NCBI GenBank assembly: GCA_964590195.1
Contig: CAZPWJ010000007.1
Coordinates: 24,297 to 88,296, forward strand
DNA: 64,000 nt
Direction of reading: 5' to 3'
From: GCA-2731375 sp964590195
Lineage (GTDB): Bacteria > Pseudomonadota > Alphaproteobacteria > GCA-2731375
Shown: in pieces, positions 50,093-58,979 of the stretch
Layout of the letters: each line of letters starts with the position of its first letter
Position numbering within the stretch: position 1 is the first letter of the stretch
Position numbers and translations under genes: made by a program
Notes under the pieces: model-generated
Databases searched by the model: none
Seen by the model: the letters and a program-made list of their open reading frames with translations, nothing else
Told to the model about the DNA's origin: nothing

Positions 50093-51100
50093 ATGTCTTC
50101 CAACGATGGCATTCAGCCTCTCCTCTCGGTCCGTAATCTGCGTATCGAATTCCCAACACGCCGGGGCACGCTGGTCGCGGTGGATGACATTTCCTTCGAT
50201 ATCGCGCCTGGCGAAATCCTCGGCGTGGTGGGCGAGTCGGGCGCGGGTAAGTCACTGACCGGCGCCGCCATCATCGGTTTGCTGGAACCTCCCGGCCGCA
50301 TTGCCCAGGGCGAAATTATTCTCGAAGGCCAGCGTATCGATGATCTGCCTTATGAAGAAATCCGCCGCATTCGCGGCCGGCGCATCGGTGCTATTTTTCA
50401 AGATCCCCTGACCTCGCTCAATCCTCTGTATTCGGTCAGCCGGCAGTTGATCGAAACGATCCAGACCCATCTGCCCATGAGCGAGAGGGAGGCCCGCGCC
50501 CGTGCCCTGGAGCTGTTGGACGAAGTGGGCATCCCTGGTGCGGCCGAGCGCATTGATCATTATCCACATCAATTCTCCGGCGGTATGCGCCAGCGCGTCG
50601 TGATCGCCCTGGCGCTGTGCGCGGAGCCACGCTTGATTATCGCCGACGAACCGACAACGGCCCTGGACGTCTCGATCCAGGCGCAGATCATCTCGTTGCT
50701 GCAACGCCTGTGTAAGGATCATGGCACCGCCGTGATGCTGGTGACCCACGACATGGGCGTGATCGCCGAGGCGGCGGACCGGGTCGCGGTGATGTATTCG
50801 GGCCGCATTGCCGAGATTGGACCGGTGCAGGACGTGGTGCGCGCGGCCAAGCATCCCTATACCCACGGCCTGATGGGGTCGATCCCGCATATTGGCCACC
50901 ATGTTGATCAGTTGACCCAGATCGAGGGTTCCATGCCCCGCCTGCAGGAAATTCCGCCGGGCTGTCCCTTCAATCCCCGCTGTGAGGAGGCGAGCGACCG
51001 CTGCCGGATGGAGCGGCCAAATTTGCAAAGCGTGGCGCGATCGGACGTCGCCTGTCATTTATTTGACGAACAGCGGGCGGAGGCGCGGGCCGGTGAGTGA
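50093..51100 (+). CDS. Peptide ABC transporter ATP-binding protein (DppD-like)
   Basis: A 335-residue ATPase with Walker A GVVGESGAGKSLTGAAIIGLL, signature HQFSGGMRQRVVIALALCAEP, Walker B LIIADEPTTALDVSIQAQI and the switch His in LVTHDMGVIAEAADRVAVMYSGRIAEIG. The C-terminal oligopeptide-transporter extension contains the Cys motif region GCPFNPRCEEASDRCRMERPN, which in DppD/OppD can hold a 4Fe-4S cluster. It is preceded by TAGGAGAG. The stop overlaps the next gene start. Confidence 0.93.
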   Translation: MSSNDGIQPLLSVRNLRIEFPTRRGTLVAVDDISFDIAPGEILGVVGESGAGKSLTGAAIIGLLEPPGRIAQGEIILEGQRIDDLPYEEIRRIRGRRIGAIFQDPLTSLNPLYSVSRQLIETIQTHLPMSEREARARALELLDEVGIPGAAERIDHYPHQFSGGMRQRVVIALALCAEPRLIIADEPTTALDVSIQAQIISLLQRLCKDHGTAVMLVTHDMGVIAEAADRVAVMYSGRIAEIGPVQDVVRAAKHPYTHGLMGSIPHIGHHVDQLTQIEGSMPRLQEIPPGCPFNPRCEEASDRCRMERPNLQSVARSDVACHLFDEQRAEARAGE

Positions 51101-52112
51101 GATTTCCAACAATGGCGCGGCACCGCTGCTATCCGTGGGCGGCCTTGTGCGTCACTTCGATGTTTCGGCACCGTTCCTGAATCGCCTGATCGAACGCCTG
51201 GACCGTTCCTACGTTAGGGCGGTGGATGGCATCGATTTTGATATTGGGCGCGGTGAAACCTTCTCCCTGGTGGGGGAATCGGGCTGCGGCAAATCGACGG
51301 TGGCGCGACTGATCGTCGGACTTTATCAGCCGTCCGCCGGGTCCATCCGTTACGACGGCGTTGAAATCGGCCCGTCGGAGGCGGCGGCGGCGCGCAAGCG
51401 CATGCAGCCCCATATGCAGATGATCTTTCAAGATCCCTATGCCTCGCTTAATCCGCGCTGGCGGGTTGCCGATATTGTTGCCGAACCCATCCGTGTGCGG
51501 GGCCTGTTGAGCGATAAGCAGGAAATCTTGAGCCGCGTCGGTGATCTGCTGAGCCAGGTGGGGCTGTCACCGGCTGATCGTGAGCGCTTTCCCCATGAAT
51601 TTTCCGGCGGCCAGCGTCAGCGCATCTCCATCGCCCGCGCCTTGGCCGGCGAGCCCGAGTTCCTGGTTTGTGATGAGCCGACCTCGGCCCTGGACGTCTC
51701 GGTGCAGGCACAGATCTTGAACCTGATGAAGGAATTGCAGGACCGCCTGGGCCTGACCTATCTGTTCATCAGCCATGACCTGGCGGTGGTCTATCATGTT
51801 TCAACCAAGGTTGGCGTGATGTACCTGGGCCGTCTGGTGGAATGGGCCGATACCAAGACCTTGTTCGAAAATCCCCGCCATCCCTATACGCGGATGCTGC
51901 TGGACGCCATTCCGGATCTGGAAATGTCGGGCCGCCAGCGTATTCCCGTGGCGGGCGAGGTGCCCAGCCCGATCAATCCGCCATCCGGCTGTGCCTTCCA
52001 TCCCCGCTGCCCCCATGCCGAGGAGCGCTGCCGTACCGAGGCGCCCCAGGCCCGCGACTACGATGGCGTGCATGTCTCCTGCCACGCGGTTGCCGATGGT
52101 CGTATTAGCTGA
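51093..52112 (+). CDS. Peptide ABC transporter ATP-binding protein (DppF-like)
   Basis: A 339-residue second ATPase of the transporter. Walker A is LVGESGCGKSTVARLIVGLY, Q-loop QMIFQDPYASLNPRW, signature FSGGQRQRISIARALAGEPEF, Walker B VCDEPTSALDVSVQAQIL and switch ISHDLAVVYHVSTKVGVMYLGRLVE. The C-terminal Cys cluster is GCAFHPRCPHAEERCRTEAP. The chosen start is GTG 51093, overlapping the DppD-like stop by 8 nt; longer forms extend into the upstream gene without family likeness. It is the last gene of the transporter operon. Confidence 0.92.
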   Translation: MSEISNNGAAPLLSVGGLVRHFDVSAPFLNRLIERLDRSYVRAVDGIDFDIGRGETFSLVGESGCGKSTVARLIVGLYQPSAGSIRYDGVEIGPSEAAAARKRMQPHMQMIFQDPYASLNPRWRVADIVAEPIRVRGLLSDKQEILSRVGDLLSQVGLSPADRERFPHEFSGGQRQRISIARALAGEPEFLVCDEPTSALDVSVQAQILNLMKELQDRLGLTYLFISHDLAVVYHVSTKVGVMYLGRLVEWADTKTLFENPRHPYTRMLLDAIPDLEMSGRQRIPVAGEVPSPINPPSGCAFHPRCPHAEERCRTEAPQARDYDGVHVSCHAVADGRIS

Positions 52113-52145
52113 ATTCTATTGCTAAAATTCCCCATCGAATCATTT

Positions 52146-52535
52146 ATGGGGAGCGATTGGGTGCAAAATCTTTCAGGATGGTGTTTTCGCTTGGCGGTGC
52201 TGTATGCCTTGTTCGGCATGGTCATGGGCGAGGTCATGGGGATGTCCGGTGATCACAGCCAAATGCCGGTGCATGCGCATATCAATGTTTTGGGCTGGGT
52301 CAGTCTGGCGCTGTTTGGCGTGTTTTATAAACTTTGGCCCATGGCGGCACGGGGTAAACTTCCCCTCGCGCAATTTGCCTTGTTCAACGTGGGTGTCGTG
52401 GTCCAGGCGGGGGCGGTGTCACAGATCCTGGAAGGCAACGAGGGTGCCGGGCCTATCGCCGGTGTCGCGTCGGGCCTGCTGATTATCTCGATGTTGATAT
52501 TCGCCTTTCTGGTTTACCGTCACGCCACCGAATAA
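52146..52535 (+). CDS. Small membrane protein resembling a fragment of heme-copper oxidase subunit I
   Basis: A 129-residue protein with about four membrane helices (FRLAVLYALFGMVMGEVMG, INVLGWVSLALFGVFYKLWP, LAQFALFNVGVVVQAGAVSQ and GVASGLLIISMLIFAFLVYR). The HAHINVLGWVSLALFGVFYKLWP segment resembles the H-x-H region of cbb3-type subunit I and related short COG3278-like proteins. It is far too short to be an oxidase subunit and lacks the full set of His ligands. Perhaps it binds heme or is an accessory protein. The start at 52146 is used; a TTG at 52119 also fits. Confidence 0.6.
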   Translation: MGSDWVQNLSGWCFRLAVLYALFGMVMGEVMGMSGDHSQMPVHAHINVLGWVSLALFGVFYKLWPMAARGKLPLAQFALFNVGVVVQAGAVSQILEGNEGAGPIAGVASGLLIISMLIFAFLVYRHATE

Positions 52536-52543
52536 AAACTGCG

Positions 52544-53398
52544 CTAGATATCGATGACGTCTAAATCCTGGCCCGTCACCACCTCGCCTGGATAGTTTGA
52601 GGCATCGAAATCCGGCACCACGCCCGGCAGGTGATGGGTTAGCACTACCTTGGCCACGCCGGCCTTGGCGGCGATGTCGATACAATCCTGGGGGCTGGCA
52701 TGGAATTCGTGCAGCCGCTCGATCAGGCGCTGTCTTTCGGGCGGTAGATCGGGCGAGGGCGCGGCGGCACAGGCATCGATGACCAGAACATCAACGCCCC
52801 GACAAAACGCGGTCAGTTCGTCGCACATCGCCGTATCGCCTGTGACCACGAGGCTTCGGCCCTGATAGGTGAAGCGATAGGCCAGGGCATGCATGGGTGG
52901 ATGATAGACCGGCCCGGCCTCGACCAGGCAGCCAGCGATGCTCTCCGACCAGCCGACGGGGACGTCGCGGACCGTGACGTCGTCCCAGCCGGGGCGGGGA
53001 AAGCCCAGATCAATGGCCCATTCCGCTTGCTCCCGGTAATAGCTCTCCACCAGCTGATGATGCATGGCCGAGGTGCCTTCCGGTCCCGTGACCTCCAGCT
53101 TCAGGCGTCCGGCGTTCCAACTGCCCCAAACGAAAGCGGGATAGCCCAGGATATGGTCCCAGTGCATGTGGGTCAGGGCGACATTGTTAATCTGTTCCAG
53201 CGGGACCTCGGCTGCCAGCAGCTGGCCGACCACGCCGTCGCCCGCGTCCACCAGCATCTGCCCGCCTTCGTCCCCCACACCCCCCACGCCCCGTTGCACC
53301 AGGGCGGCGGGATGGTTGCGTTCCAGGTTGGGCCGGGGCGAGCCGGTGCCCAGCAGGATGATGCGAAAGGTATTCGGGTTTCGGTTGTCGTCTGCCAT
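52544..53398 (-). CDS. Metallo-beta-lactamase fold protein (RNase Z/arylsulfatase-like)
   Basis: A 284-residue hydrolase. It begins FRIILLGTGSPRPNLERNHPAALVQRG, with a DAGDG motif (GQMLVDAGDGVVGQLLAAEV) and the metal site LTHMHWDHILGYPAF, then LVVTGDTAMCDELTAFC and late KVVLTHHLPG. This order is that of the RNase Z/ElaC-like MBL subgroup that also contains arylsulfatases; the exosite arm of true tRNase Z is not evident. The substrate is unknown. It is divergent from the flavin oxidoreductase at 53493. Confidence 0.87.
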   Translation of the reverse strand: MADDNRNPNTFRIILLGTGSPRPNLERNHPAALVQRGVGGVGDEGGQMLVDAGDGVVGQLLAAEVPLEQINNVALTHMHWDHILGYPAFVWGSWNAGRLKLEVTGPEGTSAMHHQLVESYYREQAEWAIDLGFPRPGWDDVTVRDVPVGWSESIAGCLVEAGPVYHPPMHALAYRFTYQGRSLVVTGDTAMCDELTAFCRGVDVLVIDACAAAPSPDLPPERQRLIERLHEFHASPQDCIDIAAKAGVAKVVLTHHLPGVVPDFDASNYPGEVVTGQDLDVIDI

Positions 53399-53492
53399 GC
53401 TTTTGTCCGATGGAATAAGGTAATAATCATAGCATCGACGAAAAGGCTTGCTAAGCTATTCGCTAATTGGCGCTGTGCCTTGGGAGGGGCCA

Positions 53493-55445
53493 TTGGAGCA
53501 TCTATTCTCGCCGCTGAGCATTCGCGGCCACCGCCTGAAGAACCGTATCTTCTCCACCGGACATATGACGGTGATGCTCGACAAGAGCGGCTATCCCAGC
53601 GACCGTATGGCCGCCTATCACCAGGCACGCGCCGCCGGCGGTGCTGCCCTGGTTATCGTCGAGGCGGCGCGGGTGCATTCCTCCGGCATCGGCAGCCGGC
53701 CAGCCATCATTGCCTACGATGATGGCTGCATTGCCGGCTACAGTCGCATCGCCGATGCTTGCCACGCCCATGGTTGCAAGGTTTTTGGCCAGCTATCCCA
53801 TCCGGGCCGGGAAATGAGCGAGGCGGCGGACGGCACCTTTGCCGTGGCCCATGCGCCATCCGCCATTCCGAATGAACGCTTTCACGTTATGCCCCGCCAG
53901 ATGCCTATCGCCATGATCAAGGAGATTATCACCGCCTATGGCGCCGCCGCTGGCCGCATGTGGCGCGCGGGCCTCGATGGTGTCGAGGTGCTTGCCTCTC
54001 ATGGCTATTTGCTGTCGCAATTCCTGAATCCCGCCACCAACCACAGGACCGATCAATACGGCGGCGACCGTGACGGCCGCGTGCGGATCGTCCGCGAAAT
54101 ACTGGCCGCGGTACGTCTTGGCGTTGGCGATGACATGGTGGTTGGTATGCGTATCTCCGGCGACGAGATGGAGTATGATGGCCTTGTGGCGGACGAGGTG
54201 CTCGAGATCGCCGCCGCGTTGGATCAGGACGAATTGCTCGACTATATCAATGTCACCGCCGGCACCTCCTCCAGCCTTGGTGGCTCGGTGCATATCGTGC
54301 CGCCCATGGCGGTTGAGCATGGCTACGTGGCACCGTTTGCCGGCGCCATCAAGGCGCGCCTGAATATTCCGGTGTTTGTCGCGGGCAGGATCAACCAGCC
54401 GCAGATCGCCGAACAGGTTCTGGCTGGCGGCCAGGCGGATATGTGCGGCATGACCAGGGCGATGATCGCCGATCCGCAAATGCCCACGAAGGCAAAAGCT
54501 GCCCGCTTTGATGACATCCGCGCCTGCGTCGGCTGCAATCAAGCCTGTATTGATCACATGCTGCGCGGTTTCCCGATCTCCTGCATTCAGTATCCCGAAA
54601 CCGGGCGGGAGCTTGAATTCGGTGAACGGGGCGCGACTGCGGTGCCGCGCCGGATCATTGTCGTGGGCGGCGGTCCAGGCGGCATGAAGGCCGCCGCCGT
54701 GGCCGCCGAACGGGGCCATGACGTCACCTTGTATGAGGCCTCGGCCAGCCTGGGCGGGCAGGTCAAGCTGGCGCAATTGTTGCCGGGCCGGGCGGAATTC
54801 GGCGGTATCATCAACAATCTTCAGCACGAAATGGAACTGGCCGGCGTCAAGGTGGTGACCGGCCAAATAGTCGACCGTGATTTGATTGACCGGCTTGCCC
54901 CCGATGCGGTGATCGTCGCCACCGGGGCCGCGCCGTATCAGCCCCACATCGAAGGCAGGGAAGACAGCCATGTGGTCGATGCCTGGCAAGTCTTGCGCGG
55001 CGAGGCCAATGTGGGTGCGAATGTGGTCATTACCGATTGGCGCGGCGATTGGATCGGTTTGGGCTTGGCGGAGAAATTCGTGCGCGAGGGTTGCCATGTC
55101 CGCCTTGCCGTCAACGGCATTACCGCCGGGCAAATGATACCGCAATACGCCCGCGACAAGTGGCTGGGTGATTTGCACCGGCTTGGCGTCGAGATCATCC
55201 CCTATGCGCGCCTGCGCGGCGTGGATAATGACACGGTCTATCTGCAACACACGACCTCGGGCGAGCCGGTCCTGTGCGAGGATGTGGATACCCTGATAAC
55301 CGCCCATGGCCATCAGTCGGCGACCGGATTGGAAAATGATCTTGCCGGATGGGACGGCGAGCTTCATTTGATCGGTGATTGCCTGGCCCCGCGTACGGTC
55401 GAGGAGGCGGTCCTGGAGGGCCTGCGTGCCGGCGTGGCGGTGTAA
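53493..55445 (+). CDS. NADH:flavin oxidoreductase, 2,4-dienoyl-CoA reductase-like (FMN, 4Fe-4S, FAD)
   Basis: About 650 residues. The N-terminal OYE barrel (LEHLFSPLSIRGHRLKNRIFSTGHMT, VLASHGYLLSQFLNPATNHRTDQYGG) is followed by the 4Fe-4S motif RACVGCNQACIDHMLRGFPISC (Cys at spacing 2, 3 and 11). The FAD/NAD(P)-binding domain starts RIIVVGGGPGGMKAAAVAAERGHDVTLYE. This is the layout of 2,4-dienoyl-CoA reductase and trimethylamine dehydrogenase relatives. The start is TTG 53493 with GGGAGGGG upstream; a longer in-frame form from 53448 has no family likeness. It is the third OYE-type enzyme in the window. Confidence 0.9.
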   Translation: MEHLFSPLSIRGHRLKNRIFSTGHMTVMLDKSGYPSDRMAAYHQARAAGGAALVIVEAARVHSSGIGSRPAIIAYDDGCIAGYSRIADACHAHGCKVFGQLSHPGREMSEAADGTFAVAHAPSAIPNERFHVMPRQMPIAMIKEIITAYGAAAGRMWRAGLDGVEVLASHGYLLSQFLNPATNHRTDQYGGDRDGRVRIVREILAAVRLGVGDDMVVGMRISGDEMEYDGLVADEVLEIAAALDQDELLDYINVTAGTSSSLGGSVHIVPPMAVEHGYVAPFAGAIKARLNIPVFVAGRINQPQIAEQVLAGGQADMCGMTRAMIADPQMPTKAKAARFDDIRACVGCNQACIDHMLRGFPISCIQYPETGRELEFGERGATAVPRRIIVVGGGPGGMKAAAVAAERGHDVTLYEASASLGGQVKLAQLLPGRAEFGGIINNLQHEMELAGVKVVTGQIVDRDLIDRLAPDAVIVATGAAPYQPHIEGREDSHVVDAWQVLRGEANVGANVVITDWRGDWIGLGLAEKFVREGCHVRLAVNGITAGQMIPQYARDKWLGDLHRLGVEIIPYARLRGVDNDTVYLQHTTSGEPVLCEDVDTLITAHGHQSATGLENDLAGWDGELHLIGDCLAPRTVEEAVLEGLRAGVAV

Positions 55446-55533
55446 CTGCTTTCCAGGATGGCGCAATGCTTGTTAAGCTAACTGCCAAACAGAAATAGGC
55501 TTTTGGAGGGGCCGCGCGGGCGGTCGACGCAAT

Positions 55534-57549
55534 ATGGCGACGAAGACCAAGACTGCAACATCGAACGTCAAGCTTTCGGCGGAGACGGCGGAAGAAATTT
55601 ACACCACCATGCGCCGTATCCGGGCCTTTGAAGAGCAAACCATCGATCTCTTCGCCAAGGGCGAGGTCAAGGGCACGGCGCACAGCTATATCGGCGAGGA
55701 AGCCGTGGCGGCGGCGGTTTCGGCCAACCTGCGCGATGATGACTATATGGCCTCGAACCATCGGGGCCATGGCCATTGTATCGCCAAGGGCGCCGATCTG
55801 AACCTGATGATGGCGGAATTGATGGGCCGCGAGAATGGCTATTGCGGCGGCTTGGGCGGCTCCATGCACATCGCCGACCTTAGCGTCGGCATCTTGGGCG
55901 CCAACGGTATTGTTGGGGCCACCATGCCGCTGGCGACCGGCGCGGCCCTGGCCATCAAGTTGCGCGGCGGCGATCAGGTGGTGGTGGCGTTCTTTGGCGA
56001 TGGCGCCTCGAACCAGGGCACTTTCCATGAATGCTCCAATCTGGCCAGCATCTGGAAACTGCCGATCCTGTTCATTTGCGAGAACAATCAATACGCCCTG
56101 ACCACGTCGTACCGGGATACCACCTCGGCCCGGCAGATCTCGGACCGGGCCGTGGGCTATGCCATGCCCGGCATGACCATTGACGGCAATGATGCGGGCG
56201 AAGTTTACGCCGTGGTGGGCGAGGCCGTCGAGCGCGCCCGGCGCGGCGAGGGGCCCAGCTTGATTGAATGCATGACCTATCGCTGGGGCCAGCATTCCAT
56301 GCGCGCCAACCTGCGCGATCCCCGCCCGCAAGAGGAATTCGACGCCTGGGTCGCCCGCGATCCCATCAAGCTGTTGGAAGAACGCATGAAGGCGGAAAAG
56401 ACCGTGCCGGGCAAGCGGGTTAAGGAAATCGGCGATCAGGTCGTTCAGGACCTGGAAAGCGCCGTGGCTTTCGGGGCCGAGGGGGCGGAGCCTTCGGTGG
56501 AAATGATGCTGGACGCGGTCTACTCACCGCACGCCGACCATGACGAGCCCGGTGCCGGTGGTGGCCGGGAGATAACTTATGTGGAGGCCTTGAACGAGGC
56601 CATGGCGGGCGAAATGGCCCGTGACGAGCGTGTTTTCGTGATGGGCGAGGATGTGGGCCAGACAGGCGGTATCTTCAGCGTCACCAAGGGCCTGTGGGAG
56701 CGCTTCGGCAACGATCGGGTTCGCGATACGCCGATTACCGAAGTGGGCTTCACCGGTGCCGGTGTCGGCGCGGCCATCGCCGGTATGCGCCCGGTGGTGG
56801 AAATCCAGATCTTTGACTTCGTCGCCCTGACCATGGACATGCTGGTCAACCAGGCCGCCAAGTTCCGTTACATGCTGGGCGGCAAGCCGACCGTGCCCAT
56901 GGTGGTGCGCGGACCCCAGGGCGGCGGCATCCGCATGGCGGCGCAGCATTCTCAAAGTCTGGAAGCCTGGTTCACCCATGTGCCGGGCCTGGTGGTGATG
57001 GCGCCGTCCACGCCATATGACGCCAAAGGCATGCTGGCGGCGGCGATCCGGGACGACAATCCGGTGATCTTTCTGGAGCACAAGATGCTCTATATGGAAA
57101 GCAAGGGCGAGGTACCGGAACAGGATTACGCCATCCCCATCGGCAAGGGCGATATCAAGCGCGAAGGCACCGACGTCACCGTGGTCGCGACCCTGACCAT
57201 GGTCGGGCGTGCCCTGGCCGCCGCCCGGGTCCTGGAGCGCGAAGGCATATCCGTTGAGGTGGTGGACCCGCGCACCCTGCGGCCTCTGGACGAGGAGATT
57301 ATTTTGACCTCGGTTGCCAAGACCAACCGTTTGTTGATCGCGCACGAGGCCTGGAAGAACGGCGGCTTCGGTGCCGAGGTGGCGGCGCTGGTGGTTGAAA
57401 AAGGCTTTGATGATCTGGATGCGCCCATCGTCCGCGTCGGCGGTTTGGATGTGCCCATGCCTTACAACGATGCCTTGGAGCGCGAGGTGATCCCATCCCA
57501 GGACCGCCTGACCCAGGCGATACGCGAGCTGGTGCAGAACGGCGTCTAG
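55534..57549 (+). CDS. Fused alpha/beta 2-oxoacid dehydrogenase E1 component
   Basis: A 671-residue thiamine-diphosphate enzyme with the alpha (about 1-320) and beta (about 345-671) E1 subunits joined in one chain. The alpha part carries the ThDP motif GDGASNQGTFHECSNLA through ENNQYALTT and the HRGHGHCIAKG segment. The beta part starts EITYVEALNEAMAGEMARDERVFVMGEDVGQTGG and contains DTPITEVGFTGAGVGAAIAGMRPVVEIQIFDF. The linker (HADHDEPGAGGGR) is short and Gly-rich. Pyruvate, acetoin or branched-chain oxoacids are possible substrates. No E2 or E3 gene is adjacent. It is preceded by GGAGGGG. Confidence 0.9.
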   Translation: MATKTKTATSNVKLSAETAEEIYTTMRRIRAFEEQTIDLFAKGEVKGTAHSYIGEEAVAAAVSANLRDDDYMASNHRGHGHCIAKGADLNLMMAELMGRENGYCGGLGGSMHIADLSVGILGANGIVGATMPLATGAALAIKLRGGDQVVVAFFGDGASNQGTFHECSNLASIWKLPILFICENNQYALTTSYRDTTSARQISDRAVGYAMPGMTIDGNDAGEVYAVVGEAVERARRGEGPSLIECMTYRWGQHSMRANLRDPRPQEEFDAWVARDPIKLLEERMKAEKTVPGKRVKEIGDQVVQDLESAVAFGAEGAEPSVEMMLDAVYSPHADHDEPGAGGGREITYVEALNEAMAGEMARDERVFVMGEDVGQTGGIFSVTKGLWERFGNDRVRDTPITEVGFTGAGVGAAIAGMRPVVEIQIFDFVALTMDMLVNQAAKFRYMLGGKPTVPMVVRGPQGGGIRMAAQHSQSLEAWFTHVPGLVVMAPSTPYDAKGMLAAAIRDDNPVIFLEHKMLYMESKGEVPEQDYAIPIGKGDIKREGTDVTVVATLTMVGRALAAARVLEREGISVEVVDPRTLRPLDEEIILTSVAKTNRLLIAHEAWKNGGFGAEVAALVVEKGFDDLDAPIVRVGGLDVPMPYNDALEREVIPSQDRLTQAIRELVQNGV

Positions 57550-57556
57550 GCCCATC

Positions 57557-57910
57557 GTGTCCGAAATCGAGCCGCCAATCGATCTGGCCCACCTGGGCAC
57601 CTATACCCAGGGCGACAAGGCGTTGGAGCTGGAACTGCTGACGATGTTCCTGCCTAGTGCTCAAGGCTATATCGACGCCATGGCGGCTGCCCAGGAGGAT
57701 GCCCAGAGTGACGCCCAGAGCGACGCTTGGTGGAAGGGCGCTCACAGTCTGAAAGGGGTCGCGCTTGGCGTTGGCGCCAGGGAGTTGGTGGCATTGGCCG
57801 AGGGGGCGGAGGCGCACGGCGGCGGTTCGGCCGCTGTACAGGGTGATGATCTTGCGGCAATACAGGCGGCTTTGGAGCGTGTGCGCCGCTTTGTCGCGGA
57901 TTTAACCTGA
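57557..57910 (+). CDS. Small Hpt domain protein
   Basis: A 117-residue stand-alone histidine phosphotransfer protein starting at GTG, 7 bp after the E1 stop. The phospho-accepting His lies in WWKGAHSLKGVALGVGARELVALAEGAE, matching the HxLKG signature. The rest is helical (EIEPPIDLAHLGTYTQGDKALELELLTMF). It would carry phosphate between a hybrid kinase and a response regulator. Neither is adjacent; DivK/PleD 24 kb away are the only receivers in the window with an intact Asp. Confidence 0.78.
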   Translation: MSEIEPPIDLAHLGTYTQGDKALELELLTMFLPSAQGYIDAMAAAQEDAQSDAQSDAWWKGAHSLKGVALGVGARELVALAEGAEAHGGGSAAVQGDDLAAIQAALERVRRFVADLT

Positions 57911-58012
57911 TATTGGTCAAGTTCCAGGCTGGATTTGAAGTGCATGATGCCTATCTAATTTGGTGTAAGCTATCGGTCTGAAATCGATGGCGAAAATAAA
58001 AGGGGTAAGAAA

Positions 58013-58831
58013 ATGGCCTTCAAGGATATCGTCGTTCATCAGGGCGAAGATGCCCATGCGGATCGGCGGATGGTCGCCGGTATAAATTTGGCTAGGCAGT
58101 TCGAGGCACATCTGACAGGCGTCTATGTGTTGAGCTATCCGACGGTGCCGGGGTTTGTGCAAACCGAATTGCCCAGCGAGATTATTGAACAACGCTACGC
58201 CGAAATACGTGCCGCGGGCGAGGAAATGCGCAAGCAGTTCGACGCCACCGTGGCGCGCGAGGGTATCGCGGGTGAGTTTCGCGTGATGGAAGGTGACGCG
58301 GCGGAGGCCGTGGCCTTGTGCGGGCGTTATAGCGATCTGTTGGTGGTCGGCCAGCCCGATCCCGACCGCCCCGCGCCAACCGGTGGCCTGGCCGAGGATC
58401 TGCTGCTGTCCGCCGGCCGGCCCATTCTGGTGGTGCCCTATGCCGGCGATCAAAGCCATATGGGCCAGCGGGTGATGGTAGCCTGGAGCGCGACCCGGGA
58501 ATCCACCCGCGCCGTGCATGATTCCATGGCCATGTTGCAGCAGGCCGAAGAGGTTGTGGTCTTCTCCGTCAATCCGGAGGACAAGGATCACATCGCCGGA
58601 GCTGATATTTGCACTCATCTGGCCCGTCATGGGGTCAATGCCACGCCACGTCACATCGTGGCGCCTGACATGCGGGTTGGCGACAGCATCCTGTCGGCCA
58701 TCGCCGATAATGGCATCGATTTGCTGGTCATGGGCGGTTACGGCCATTCCCGTCTGCGCGAGCTGGCTTTCGGCGGCGCCACCAGGGCGATCATGCAGTC
58801 GATGACCTGCCCGGTCATGATGTCGCATTAG
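58013..58831 (+). CDS. Universal stress protein, two tandem Usp domains
   Basis: A 272-residue cytosolic UspA-family protein. The first domain (about 1-145) starts FKDIVVHQGEDAHADRRMVAGINLARQFEAHLTGVYVL and contains SDLLVVGQPDPDR. The second (about 146-272) starts RVMVAWSATRESTRAVHDSMAMLQQAEEVVVFSV and ends with the nucleotide-loop motif LVMGGYGHSRLRELAFGGATRAIMQSMTCPVMM (G-x2-G-x9-G-S/T type). The second domain likely binds ATP or AMP; the first lacks the full loop. A terminator follows at 58898. Confidence 0.9.
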   Translation: MAFKDIVVHQGEDAHADRRMVAGINLARQFEAHLTGVYVLSYPTVPGFVQTELPSEIIEQRYAEIRAAGEEMRKQFDATVAREGIAGEFRVMEGDAAEAVALCGRYSDLLVVGQPDPDRPAPTGGLAEDLLLSAGRPILVVPYAGDQSHMGQRVMVAWSATRESTRAVHDSMAMLQQAEEVVVFSVNPEDKDHIAGADICTHLARHGVNATPRHIVAPDMRVGDSILSAIADNGIDLLVMGGYGHSRLRELAFGGATRAIMQSMTCPVMMSH

Positions 58832-58897
58832 GCAACGCTTTATTAATGGCAAGTTGCATTAAGCGATGACATAGCTTCCGCTTCGGGTTACATGGAT

Positions 58898-58927
58898 GGG
58901 GCGGCTGGTCCAATGGGCCAGCCGCCC
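58898..58927 (+). terminator. Strong hairpin after the universal stress gene
   Basis: GGGCGGCTGGTCC pairs with GGGCCAGCCGCCC (one G-U) around the loop AAT, followed by TAATTCTTAT. It is 67 bp after the usp stop and 53 bp before the next start. The U-tract is weak, so termination may be partial. Confidence 0.65.
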
Positions 58928-58979
58928 TAATTCTTATACTGCGGCGATCGTCGTGGGGAACCGAAAGCTGGAGCAAAAA

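Noticed and set aside
53793..55466. 557-codon open frame on the minus strand opposite the flavin oxidoreductase
   Set aside because: It lies wholly opposite a gene with clear OYE, Fe-S and FAD motifs. The translation is His/Gly/Gln-rich without any family pattern, as expected of an antisense frame in GC-rich DNA.
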